A stretch of DNA of 64,000 bases, from contig MU008165.1 in the NCBI GenBank assembly GCA_010909165.1, positions 1,364,001 through 1,428,000 on the forward strand, given 5' to 3'. Positions 1 through 12,500 of this stretch are shown here, in pieces (position 1 is the stretch's first letter; each line of letters begins with the position of its first letter). Under the pieces are notes generated by a model that was not told where the DNA came from, ran no database searches, and saw only the letters and a program-made list of their open reading frames with translations. The DNA is from Anthoceros angustus (taxonomy: Eukaryota; Streptophyta; Anthocerotopsida; Anthocerotales; Anthocerotaceae). The position numbers and the translations under genes were made by a program.

Positions 1-22
1 AGCTGGATGGGAACTGCCAGAT

Positions 23-2230
23 TACCTGAGAAAGATCATTGTACAGGAAGATCGTCGAAGTCGACCAAAGTTGGTGATATCATGACTGAGGAGGTTAGTT
101 GCCCACCCAGCTTTCCCTGGGTATGCTTTTACGCAGAACCTGGCCGCGAAAGAGGAGCTGGCTGCGTTCTTACTGACATGGGAGTCACACTCCCGTCGTG
201 TCTGTTGTCTCAGAACAAGCTGATAACGGTCAGCCTGAGCATGAAGCTTTGCAAGCAATGGAGCTGATGACGGGTGAGTAACGCTCTTCCGTGCTGAGCT
301 AGCCTCCTTGTGTGTCATCCCGGTCCTCACATTGTACTCCTCCCCGACGACAGATAAGCGAATCAGACACATCCCTGTGGTCGAGAACAAGCAGATGAAG
401 GGCATGGTTTCCATTGGGGATGTCATTCGAGCCATAGTGAAGGAAGCGATCGGGAACTCTCAACCCGCTGGAACTAGAAGGAGGCTGGAGGTAAATGTGG
501 TATTTTATACCACTTTGCAAATTCACACATTCACACCGAATAAAGAGACCAACTACCGCTATCGTACATCCAGATAGCTTCATTGTTGCCTAAGCTTCTA
601 TTATCACAAACACCAAGGTTCTCCATATGAGCTCGATGTTCTGCCGCCAACCCATCTTGTAGTAACTTTGCTCTAATATATATTACCGCCACATGTATAG
701 GAAAACATATAAAACATACCCTTTGTCCGGCAGTTTACTGGAGGTCCTCCAACCTCTACTACCAAGACAAGAACGTCTCTTCGTGTTTCGCTGCCCGCCT
801 TTGGCTTGCTCGCCAACCGGTTTGTCAGTGTAGGCGACCGCTAGGCGGTGCTCTTCGCTATTGCTCACTATAGGCTCCTCGCCTAGGGCCCTGCCTAGGG
901 CCGCCTCCGCTGATTGTGTCTTCCTTCGCTATGCATTATCACATCTCGGGCCTGGGACAAAGTCAAGGAGGCCTTTGAGATATTCTTCCGAGCTGCCAGG
1001 GCTTGAAGGTCAAGATGTCCAAGTGTGCTCGTCTCGCTGGGATCCCGCCACTGCAGCTTCTCGGGGAGATTGCTCCTCTTGGTCTCATGGATTCTGGGGT
1101 CCCTTGGTTCCCCGACTTCATTGGGAGCTTCGACAAGGCCCTTGCAGGACCTCTCCCATATTGAAGACCTCCCTTTGCCGGAGGATGCCTGTGGCCTTTG
1201 GAATCCTTTCCTTCGCTTTGCTAGGCGCCTGGTACCTTATCCGTGGCCGCCTCCGCCTCCGGCCCTTTTGTCCCGGCCGGGTTTGATACGAAGATTATGG
1301 ATACTCTTGGGGACATCTTGGGCCTGGGGCTTTTGAGTGCCCTGGGCGACTGCCCACTGCAAGCATCCCCGCCTGCAATTTGGAGGCGAGGATCGCCTCA
1401 TCGAGGTCTCTTCCCGGCTTTGGGAGTTGGGCCCTCTCGCCCGCCTTTGGCTTCCTGCTTCATCCTCCATGACAAGCCCTTTCTCGAGGATCTCGATCAA
1501 GTGTGGAGGAGGGAACCTTCTCTCCAATCGCCCTTGAGAGTGCCGAGACATGTTATCAGATGCTCAAGGACTTCCTCCTTTCTACATTTATCATCGATGG
1601 CTTTAGGGATTGCATCTCGCCGAGAAGCGCCGCCGCCATTCTCCAGACCCTCCATCTCTGTGTCCACGCCTTTTGTTCTCGGGAAGGAGCAGTGTTTGGC
1701 TACCGCCCGCCCATGCATACGGGATTTCACATCGCACCAACCACCTTCACTATCGCGATGCGATTCCGCCTACTCCACCGTGGCTTCTTCGCCTCACTTG
1801 TGAGTGCGGCTCGCCTTGACGCCTCGTGTCCACCTTGCTCGTTGTCCCCACGGGGTCATCGATTGCCACCACGACGCCATCCGTGACGCCATGTTTGCCA
1901 TTGCTCGCGAAAGTGGCTATATGGCCCGGAGGAGCGGAGTATACTCTTCTGTGTCGCTCAATCGTATGACTTATACCTTGTCCGTGGCGACCGTTGTGGT
2001 GGCGGATGTAGTGGTTACCGACCGCACGTGACGCCACCTCCGCCTGTGTCATCCCGGTCCTCACATTGTACTCCTCCCCGACGACAGATAAGCGAATCAG
2101 ACACATCCCTGTGGTCGAGAACAAGCAGATGAAGGGCATGGTTTCCATTGGGGATGTCATTCGAGCCATAGTGAAGGAACACCGGGAGGAGCTTTCAAGG
2201 ATGAGCGACTACATTCAAGGTGGCTACTAA
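23..2230 (+). CDS. CBSX3: CBS-domain protein, CBSX3-like (partial, disrupted)
   Basis: Resembles plant mitochondrial CBSX3, a CBS-pair protein that senses adenosine ligands and modulates thioredoxin. Three exon stretches are visible. Bases 23-93 encode DYLRKIIVQ followed, after a one-base frame slip near base 48, by GRSSKSTKVGDIMTEE. Bases 214-273 encode NKLITV and then, after a second one-base slip, EHEALQAMELMT. The last exon encodes DKRIRHIPVVENKQMKGMVS and on through GDVIRAIVKE. That exon occurs twice: 354-445, running into unrelated DNA, and 2088-2230, which continues to the normal family ending (HREELSRMSDYIQGGY, stop 2228-2230). Both slips are at short homopolymers and may be sequencing errors. 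The N-terminal half lies upstream of the window. Family assignment is firm; whether the locus works is unclear. Confidence 0.8.
311..2179 (+). repeat. 135 bp exon duplication flanking a 1.6 kb insertion
   Basis: Bases 311-445 recur at 2045-2179 with a constant offset of 1734. The copies contain the 3' end of an intron and most of the CBSX3 terminal exon. Between them, 446-2044 is a GC-rich segment with no recognisable protein domain; its longest ORFs are low-complexity and I would not call genes. The duplication is entered at TGTGTCATCC and left at GTGAAGGAA, the same kind of short-identity switch seen in the TOP6B/UBN region. Confidence 0.8.
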
Positions 2231-3397
2231 ACTGCAGCCTCCTTTGCCACAAGCTGCACCGGAGCAGCCAATCACCCTGTATATAAATCATGAACCACCA
2301 ACCGCCCAGCCGGGCCGCCTGCAGCTCAAGGTCCGCAAGTATAGCAGGATGCAAGCGGGCCACCTCTTTATCCCGCTTGCTCTAGAAACGATGGGCAATG
2401 GTGAGGACTTTGACAAATTCATCAAGTCTTGTGCCAAAGCTTACCATGCGCTGCAGTATAGTGTATGTCCCTCTCAGATTTCAAAGATACTCCGACAACG
2501 GGTTTCTATTGCTCTTCAACGGGCGCCTCAACGGCGATTCTCCATAAGGCGACGGTGGGTGATGCCTTTTCCTCTTCCTCCGTGGTTTGCGCCGCTTATT
2601 CTACCGTGACATGACATTGTGGGTGCAGCTTGGTCACTTTAGGTAGGGAGCTCAGTTGCTCCTCTTCACTCCGATCCCCGGGTCCCCATTTGTTGTCCCC
2701 TCCTAGATGGTCTCTTTCCATCGTTCTTTCACCTCAATAAATCATCCACGCCTATATAAAACATATATGTTACTATTGCTATTAAACATCACACATTTAT
2801 GGTCAGCTGCAAATACTTTATGCCAGGGCCCATGGAGTATCGGCAGAGGGCAACCGACAAGTGCTCTAGGGTGCAGAGTGGTGAGATTATAGGTGGTGGG
2901 GTCCACCACGGTAAGGTAACCGCGCATTAAACCCCGGACGAATTTCGGTGACCGGGCTTCTTCTTTTAGCGGTTCTTTTTCAGGGAGCCACTAGCAACCC
3001 ACGGTTTACAAGCCGGTCCTGTGGCGGGTTCAGGGCTATATATGTACATATATTTGGTGTATCGGGTTTACTTCATGGTATGTATATATTTGGACGTGTT
3101 ATCTGCGCGTAGCTACAAGCCAAGGCGGTCATGCCACAAGGAAGAAGACATATGGATGGTGGGCCTCCCTGCTTTGGGAGAAGTGCCCATTCATTCTGTA
3201 GGAGTAATAGGCTCTACGGGTTTAGAACGATGCGTGCTGGAGTCTTGATTTTTAGTGGGGAGCCAGGCAACCAGCAAAATATCCTACGCGCCCTTTCCCA
3301 ACTTCAAAAGTTGGTGAGCCTGGAATCCGGGACTGGAGCGCGTTTCAACGTGTCTGAGGGTTTTGTGCTATGTACGTGGCGTCGGTCTGGATTCTAA
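2231..3397 (+). other. Intergenic stretch with possible LINE remnant
   Basis: Between CBSX3 and TOP6B. Bases 2312-2530 read LQLKVRKYSRMQ, FIPLALETMG and ILRQRVSIALQR in order, which recalls the extreme C-terminal tail of non-LTR retrotransposon reverse transcriptases. No upstream reverse-transcriptase motifs are present, so this is at most a fragment. Bases 2750-2790 and 3030-3090 are AT-rich and TATA-like. Bases 3237-3278 recur at 5862-5903. Nothing else is identifiable. Confidence 0.3.
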
Positions 3398-3556
3398 ATG
3401 AAGCAAGCAGCACTCATGGCTGTCAAGTCCGACGGAGAGGAGAGTCTGGAGGATGCCCCAAAGCCCAAGCCCAAAGCTAGCAAGGGCAAAGGCAAAGGCA
3501 AAGGCAAAGGCAAAGGCAAAAGCGACGGCGATGGCGATGGCGATGGCACGTTGAAG
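3398..3556 (+). CDS. TOP6B: TOP6B first exon with Lys-Gly and Asp-Gly repeat
   Basis: Begins ATG at 3398 (a second in-frame ATG at 3416 gives MAVKSDGEE). Bases 3481-3550 are two microsatellites in frame: five GGCAAA units (Gly-Lys) then GGCGAT units (Gly-Asp), giving a strongly basic then acidic tail. TOP6B of other plants has a Lys/Ser-rich N-terminal leader here, so a charged unfolded leader is expected, but the dipeptide repeats look like local slippage. Confidence 0.7.
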
Positions 3557-6500
3557 CAAAGTAATGCCAATTCTGCTGTTTTTCACCCCTGCTGGGCATC
3601 TTGCTTGCCCAACTCCAACTTGTACATGTTTGTCGTGCAGAATCCCTGCAGAATTTTTCGCGGAGAACAAGAACATCGCAGGTTTCGACAATGTAATTCC
3701 CAGGTCCATCTGTGCTTAATCGATTTCTGGATTTCACGAGGAGCTCCGCGTTGGTTACTGGACATGGATCATCAATCGGGATTAGGGTAGTGGGTGGGAG
3801 GCAGCATGGAGGAGCGAGTAGGGGTAGTGCCAAATTTTACCAATCTGGTGGCGTAATGTCGGCTGCTTCATTTCATGTTGGGAGCACTGCTTGCAAGCAG
3901 CTGTGCCAGGGTCTGCAGCTGCAGAGCTTCCAGGCAGCGGTACTGTGGAGCTCAAGGCGGGTGAGACCACCTATGTATCGTGGAAAAGCTACTGCAGGAT
4001 GCGCAGAAGACAGCAAGCAAGTCGGGTGCTCCGGCAGGTGCCAATCCTGCTTTGGAAGCACGGATTTCTCCTGAGGTGTGCTGCCTGACGCGCTGCATTC
4101 TTGAAGCACGTTCTGGGTGGGATGGCAGCCTGACAGACAGGGAGCGTGTGGATGCTGTAGTATGATGATTTTGAGACCGAGAAAGCGAAAGAGGTTTGTA
4201 CGAACTGGATTGTTTTTTCTGCTGCTTTGAAGGGTTTTGTTTCAAGCTACTAGACTCCTTAAGTATTGTGGTAATTTCCATAGAAACGACTGGCTCGAGA
4301 AGCTCGCGAGCAAGAGAAACAAATCAAGGCTGTGGCAGCAGGCAAGAAGATCAAGGATGCTGGGCAACTGAAACCGGTAAAGGTCGTGGAGAAGCAATGT
4401 TCTTCAAAAGTGACAGTCAAGGTATTTTGAAACCGCTCTTCTGCACAGACTGCATTGTCCTCTAAAGCTCTGGATTCTGGATATGGTTGATTGCTGTATT
4501 TTTTCAAGATCCAGGTTAGTCATCTCCTTGATTCCACGTTTGCAGGATAATGGGCGAGGGATGGCACATGATGACATCCCTAACATGTTTGGACGAGGTG
4601 AACCTTCGTCTCACAAGTATCTTTTCATTTATTGGTGATGTGTGTTCCTTGAAATGTAGCTTTCTGTTCATTGATGATCAAGAGTTGGTAATCTCCGCAA
4701 GCTGTTTTTCACCCCTGCTGGGCATCTTGCTTGCCCAACTCCAACTTGTACATGTTTGTCGTGTGCAGAATCCCTGCAGAATTTTTCGCGGAGAACAAGA
4801 ACATCGCAGGTTTCGACAATGTAATTCCCAGGTCCATCTGTGCTTAATCGATTTCTGGATTTCACGAGGAGCTCCGCGTTGGTTACTGGACATATGCTAA
4901 CTCGGCCTGCAATCTTCTTCAGCCCGGGAAAAGTTTGTACACCACCGTCCGCGAGCTCGTTGAGAATGCCCTGGACTCTGCTGAGGCCATCGCAGTTCTT
5001 CCAGAGATTGAGCTAACAATGTGAGACCATGGGCCCAGTGGAAGTCCTGTTTGCCTAGTACAATCATGGGGCCGTGCTGTATGCCCCTCGTTAATACCGT
5101 TGGTTCTGTGCGGTCAGCGAGGAGCTCAGCAGATCCCAGTTCAACACCTTGATAGGCCTGACAGACAGGAGCGTGTGGATGCTGCATTGTATGATGATTT
5201 TGAGACCGAGAAAGCGAAAGAGGTTTGTACGAACTGGATTGTTTTTTCTGCTGCTTTGAAGGGTTTTGTTTCAAGCTACTAGACTCCTTAAGTATTGTGG
5301 TAATTTCCATAGAAACGACTGGCTCGAGAAGCTCGCGAGCAAGAGAAACAAATCAAGGCTGTGGCAGCAGGCAAGAAGATCAAGGATGCTGGGCAACTGA
5401 AAACCGGTAAAGGTCGTGGAGAAGCAATGTTCTTCAAAGTGACAGTCAAGGTATTTTGAAACCGCTCTTCTGCACAGACTGCATTGTCCTCTAAAGCTCT
5501 GGATTCTGGATATGGTTGATTGCTGTATTTTTCAAGATCCAGGTTAGTCATCTCCTTGATTCCACGTTTGCAGGATAATGGGCGAGGGATGGCACATGAT
5601 GACATCCTAACATGTTTGGACGAGGTGAACCTTCGTCTCACAAGTATCTTTTCATTTATTGGTGATGTGTGTTCCTTGAAATGTAGCTTTCTGTTCATTG
5701 ATGGAAAATGTTTTTCTATTGGGGTACTTGTTTTTTTACAGGAGTGCGAGCGAGCTTATTTGAGATGTCCTCGGTTGGTTCTTTGCAGAATGATTATTTT
5801 GCTGTAGAGAGCTCGAAGTTGAAACATACAGGGTTTTACATCCACAGGGGACCGCTTGCTGGAGTCTTGATTTTTAGTGGGGAGCCAGGCAACCAGCAAG
5901 TGAGATTGGTCACAAATTAGTTTTGGGCAGGGACTGGACATGCGGATCATCAATCGGGATTAGGGTAGTGGGTGTGGGAGGCAGCATGGAGGAGCGAGTA
6001 GGGGGTAGTGCCAAATTTTACCAATCTGGTGGCGTAATGTCGGCTGCTTCATTTCATGTTGGGAGCACTGCTTTGCAAGCAGCCGTGCCAGGGTCTGCAG
6101 CTGCAGAGCTTCCCAGGCAGCGGTACTTCGTGGAGCTCAAGGCGGGTGAGACCACCTATGTATCGTGGAAAAAGCTACTGCAGGATGCGCAGAAGACAGC
6201 AAGCAAGTCGGGTGCTCCGGCAGGTGCCAATCCTGCTTTGGAAGCACGGATTTCTCCCGAGGTGTGCTGCCTGACGCGCTGCATTCTTGAAGCACGTTCT
6301 GGGTGGGATGGCAGCCTGACAGGTTGTGAACTAACACCTCGAGGGGTTTCATGTCCAGACAGGAGGGTCTGTTGTTGTCAGAGATGAGGAGCAACCTCAA
6401 TCTGGTGCAGACCGGTTCAGAGACGTGATTCAGAAAATTGAGACGCTTTACCGGGTGAGCTACGGTGATTTGGTGTGGGCAGTAAGCGTGTTTGAACAAG

Positions 6501-9500
6501 CTTGCCAATGGGGGTTCGTTCGTTGCATGTCCACAGGGTGTCGACAGCGAAGGCGAGGAGTCTGACCCTGTTGATGAACAGTATGACACAGACGATTCAT
6601 TCATTGATGATCAAGAGTTGGTAATCTCCGCAAGCTGTTTTTCTGTGATGAAGTGCTGTCCGGGACCAAGTATGGCCTGAAGCAGACTCGTGGAAAGTTG
6701 GACTTGGCGCCAAAATGGTAAGCCCTGTGCTCCTCCCACACTGACAGTATGCATTTTGGATTTGATAAGTGGTTTTTGGGGACAAGGGCTCTACGTTTTG
6801 AAGTGGCTCACTCATTGAAGCAGTTCAGAACTGTACAAATTTGTGGCCAGCATTCTAGCTGCATGTATAAGGCCTTACTTTCTTTGCACTGTCTGTCTCA
6901 TCTGTTCAGGTCAGAGCCATCCTCCCCTCCTGCACCTGCGCCGAAGAAAAGAAAGCGCAAAGATTCAAAGCAGATATCCAAGGATGTTGCCGAGGGCAAC
7001 TCGACTGATGATGATGCAACTGAAGATGATTTTCCAGAGGATGACACTCCAAAGAGTCTGAAGATCGACCCAGGTGTTCGGATGAAAGTTGCTGCCAGGA
7101 AAGTGCCCGCATCAGGGGGTCCTAAAGGAGGACAAGACACATATGCTGGACACAAAAGCTCTGATACAGGAAAGCAGAGTTACCACAGGAAGGATGCCCA
7201 TTCCAGAAATGATCAGGGTCGTGGAGAAGCAATGTTCTTCAAAGTGACAGTCAAGGTATTTTGAAACCGCTCTTCTGCACAGACTGCATTGTCCTCTAAA
7301 GCTCTGGATTCTGGATATGGTTGATTGCTGTATTTTTTCAAGATCCAGGTTAGTCATCTCCTTGATTCCACGTTTGCAGGATAATGGGCGAGGGATGGCA
7401 CATGATGACATCCCTAACATGTTTGGACGAGGTGAACCTTCGTCTCACAAGTATCTTTTCATTTATTGGTGATGTGTGTTCCTTGAAATGTAGCTTTCTG
7501 TTCATTGATGGGAAAATGTTTTTTCTGTGATGAAGTGCTGTCCGGGACCAAGTATGGCCTGAAGCAGACTCGTGGAAAGTTTGGACTTGGCGCCAAAATG
7601 GTAAGCCCTGTGCTCCCTTTTTGCCCGTTGTCATTTGCAGTAATGATTTCAAGATGGGGAATTAGCCAACGCTGTATGATATGATTTCAGATGCAAAACT
7701 CACCATCTGTAGTAAGTCACCTGTCTTGGCTATATTTCTTCCAGGCACTAATATGGTCAAAGATGAGCACAGGATTGCCCATTGACATACTGAGTGCAAC
7801 CAAGAATCAGAGTTTCATGTCTTTTTGCAAGTTGGACATAGATATTCACAAGTAGGTTGTTGTGAGTCACCTTTCACCTCTCCAAGTCCCCACATGTTTT
7901 AGATTTCAACCACCAGTCGTCAGCTTCTGCGGCGGCAGATGCTTAGTGAAGGAACCCTGACGGCTGGTGCATATCACAGGAATGTGCCCAATATCCATGT
8001 TCATGAAAACGCACCAACAGTGATGGATGGCACGGAGCTGAAATTCAAGTCACAATTGAGGGAAACTGGACAACATACCGTGTGAGTTTTCACTTGCCAT
8101 CAGTGGTGAAGCACTTGTCTCTGTTATTTGCTTATGGCATGTTACCCATCCAACGGGGAAGGAGTCAAGTGGTAAACACTTCGGTCAAGGTTGTTGTGTT
8201 CTGGGTTCGCCTTTATCGACTTGGTAAACTGTAGGCAAGATTTGTCATGTTGGTGAGGGCCGTTTTCCTGGTTTCATCTTGTCTATGACTTCTGTTTGTT
8301 GTACGTAGTTCTGTGGGCAATCCAAAGTGTGTCCTGCAGAGGAGATTTAGAGTCACTTTAACAATGGGCACACATTAGCTGGGCCATAACCATTATGCTG
8401 AGCGTCTTATTGGTTAGTACTTCACATCAAGCAGTGAATGCAGAACTCTTGTGGTATGGTTGTACCTTCAATCAGTCACTTCATGGTATACCAGGTGAAA
8501 TGGGAGAGGAGTTCACTGCAAAACAAACGTGAAAACACTTACGTCCCAGCACATTGTTCGGATCCATCAGCTGTTTAGACAGGCGAAATTTGATGATCCA
8601 AGTGGAGAGGTAGGTCAGGGATGGTCTCTTCGGCTTCACTATCAAACTACTTATGCAAGTGCTTGATGGTTGCAATTTCTTGTACAGTGCCTCAGTCCAG
8701 GGAGAAGAATGAAGGGACGATGCTTGAGAGAGCCATGCAGGACTTGGAGAAAGGGGTTGCAGCAAGTAAGCATTTGTATGTTGTTTGCCAGTTAGGAGCC
8801 AACAGTGATGGATGGCACGGAGCTGAAATTCAAGTCACAATTGAGGGAAACTGGACAACATACCGTGTGAGTTTTCACTTGCCATCAGTGGTGAAGCACT
8901 TGTCTCTGGACGCAGGTGCTGCCCCAGCGTTTGTAAGCAAGTTGCTATGCACTGTGCTGTGATTATCTTGGATGTTCAGTAGAGGTGACTGTCTTACATC
9001 TGCAGTCCAAGATCATCAACTACATGAGACAAATGGCAGTAATCACACCCTACGCTCAGTTTCTCTTCAGCTACATCGGCTCAACTTCTGAGTAAGTCTC
9101 GTGTTCCAGAGAAACTCTCCTGAAAATCCCTGCAAATTTATTTTGTCTTGACATAGCAAACTGGGTTGGTACCTTGGTGAAGCAAAACGTCACAGTCAGG
9201 TTTGCACGCCGAACGAACACCATGCCACCAGCCCCAGTGGAGACCAAGTATCATCCATCTGCTGTGGACTTGTTGCTTATAAAGCGCTTGATAGCAGATA
9301 CATTGAAGCCGACCCTTGCCCAGTTCCTTCAGCACGAGTTCACAAACATAAGCAAGTCTTATGCTGAGCGTCTTATTAGTACTTCACATCAAGCAGTGAA
9401 TGCAGAACTCTTGTGGTATGGTTGTACCTTCAATCAGTCACTTCATGGTATACCAGGTGAAATGGGAGAGGAGTTCACTGCAAAACAAACGTGAAAACAC

Positions 9501-12500
9501 TTACGTCCCAGCACATTGTTCGGATCCATCAGCTGTTTAGACAGGCGAAATTTGATGATCCAAGTGGAGAGGTAGGTCAGGGATGGTCTCTTCGGCTTCA
9601 CTATCAAACTACTTATGCAAGTGCTTGATGGTTGCAATTTCTTGTACAGTGCCTCAGTCCAGCTGGAGAGTACAATTTGCACCTGGGCATCATGAAAGAG
9701 TTGCATCCAGACATGGTCGCAACGCTCCAGAGCAAGTAAGGGCTGAAATTATGTGCAGAGGTATCTGCTTTTGGTCTGGCAGTGTGCCCACCCACAGCAG
9801 AGGGTCAAGAGTCAGAAAAGCCTGGACATTCTGGAGGGAAAAACAAGCGTTTGCCTCGAGATGTTAAGAATAAGCTTGCGAAGGTCGCTAGGCTCTCGGT
9901 AAGTAGTATTACTGGTATGTTGGTTTGTAGACATTAGGAACTTCGGGTACAAGTCATAGGGACTGGTACTCCACGGCTTTGGGAGTAGATAAGTCTACAC
10001 TTGCCACTAGGGCCACTTCCAACATTCGATGTTGTTTTCGGTCTGTAGTCCAAGCAGGGAAGAATTCCAAAAGAGGTGGTCCAAAGGCTCTCACTTATCC
10101 TTGGGGACAAAATGCGTCTGCCAACCTTGAAGGTGAATAGCTTTGAGAATCTCTCAGTACTGGCTTTACCAACACACCATTGTATGCTGCTCATGGTTTT
10201 ACCTGTTGTGCGCAGTACAACTTGAAGAAGATGGTAGAAATGGGAATAACTGCAAATCAAGAAAAGGAAGGGCGACTTCAGAACATCAAGGGGGAAGTTA
10301 CTGAGATGATCAAATGCAGGTTGAAAGCTCAGGTCAGCTCTGAATTTGCAGTGTTGTACACATCTTTGACATCATGAACACATAAGTTCATGAAAAACGC
10401 ACCAACAGTGATGGATGGCACGGAGCTGAAATTCAAGTCACAATTGAGGGAAACTGGACAACATACCGTGTGAGTTTTCACTTGCCATCAGTGGTGAAGC
10501 ACTTGTCTCTGGACGCAGGTGCTGCCCCAGCGTTTGTAAGCAAGTTGCTATGCACTGTGCTGTGATTATCTTGGATGTTCAGTAGAGGTGACTGTCTTAC
10601 ATCTGCAGTCCAAGATCATCAACTACATGAGACAAATGGCAGTAATCACACCCTACGCTCAGTTTCTCTTCAGCTACATCGGCTCAACTTCTGAGTAAGT
10701 CTCGTGTTCCAGAGAAACTCTCCTGAAAATCCCTGCAAATTTATTTTGTCTTGACATAGCAAACTGGGTTGGTACCTTGGTGAAGCAAAACGTCACAGTC
10801 AGGTTTGCACGCCGAACGAACACCATGCCACCAGCCCCAGTGGAGACCAAGTATCATCCATCTGCTGTGGACTTGTTGCTTATAAAGCGCTTGATAGCAG
10901 ATACATTGAAGCCGACCCTTGCCCAGTTCCTTCAGCACGAGTTCACAAACATAAGCAAGTCTTATGCTGAGCGTCTTATTAGTACTTCACATCAAGCAGT
11001 GAATGCAGAACTCTTGTGGTATGGTTGTACCTTCAATCAGTCACTTCATGGTATACCAGGTGAAATGGGAGAGGAGTTCACTGCAAAACAAACGTGAAAA
11101 CACTTACGTCCCAGCACATTGTTCGGATCCATCAGCTGTTTAGACAGGCGAAATTTGATGATCCAAGTGGAGAGGTAGGTCAGGGATGGTCTCTTGAGAC
11201 TCCTCATGCTGGATGTACTGACTGGGGCTTGGTTTTACTCAGGTTCTAAATCTGAGGTATCTGCTTTTGGTCTGGCAGTGTGCCCACCCACAGCAGAGGG
11301 TCAAGAGTCAGAAAAGCCTGGACATTCTGGAGATAATGGCTGAGGAACAGAAGCCTAAGAGACCTCGATTTGATGATGAATCCGAAGAGTTGCTCAAGGA
11401 CGTGATGCACCAAAGGCTCCTACTTATCCTTGGGGACAAAATCGTCTGCCAACTATGAAGGTGAATAGCTTTGAGAATCTCTCAGTACTGGCTTTACCAA
11501 CACACCATTGTATGCTGCTCATGGTTTTACCTGTTGCAGTACAACTTGAAGAAGATGGTAGAAATGGAATAACTGCAAATCAAGAAAAGGAAGGCGACTT
11601 CAGAACATCAAGGGAAGTTACTGAGATGATCAAATGCAGGACAAAATTGGTGTTTTGTGAGCATTGTAAGTACAAAGATTCCTTTTAAAGGGACTGGGAA
11701 GGAATACATTGGAGACGATATACAGGAAATATCTGCTGCCGTGAAGGTACTCATATCTGGTGGAAGGCAGTCGTTGTGGCCGCATTGATGCATGAGGAGC
11801 TCCGCTTGTCCCATTTCTAACATCTTGCTACCAGTCAGCGATACAACAATGTTGTATACAACTGAAATCGAAGATTGTCCGGCAACAAGCAGCTCGTGAT
11901 AGGCAACAACGAAAACGGAATCTGGCCAGGTATGTTCCTGGGAAACAGTCGTCCAGCTTCCGTCGTGTTTGAGAAAGGGCGTTCCTGGCTTGACGTGCTC
12001 ACCGATTCAGGTACATACCAGACGTGTCACGAGCTATCTACAATATTCTGGAGATAATGGCTGAGGAACAGAAGCCTAAGAGACCTCGATTTGATGATGA
12101 ATCCGAAGAGTTGCTCAAGGACGTGATGCACCAAAGGCTGACGGAAGAAATCCTGCACGAAAAGCTTGCAGAGTATGTCAACAAGGTAATGCGGTGCCAT
12201 GGCCATGGCTTTCAGATGTCCCAGCCTTCGCTGCTCAAGAGTACCGCTGCTAACACATGCATCTGCTGCAGGTTGAAAGCTCAGGTCAGCTCTGAATTTG
12301 CAGTGTTGTACACATCTTTGACATCATGAACACATAAGTTCATGAAACTTCCGAGAGGCTGCATGTGTCTTAGAGGTGTTCCCCGAAACCAACTTTCCTG
12401 TCCCACCCTACTTTTTGCTCATATCAGTGCCCTTTCGCAGGCTTGTGATGGTTCTTCTGATGATTTCCAAGCAAGTTGTGGAGGTCAAGCTTCTGCAAGT

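Noticed and set aside
22-435. 137-residue minus-strand ORF starting MARMTSPMETMPF, seen again at 1750-2169
   Set aside because: It is antisense to the duplicated CBSX3 exon, so the duplication of the ORF reflects the DNA repeat only.
861-1803. Overlapping ORFs in the CBSX3 insert
   Set aside because: No domain, low complexity, open in several frames because of high GC; insufficient for a gene call.
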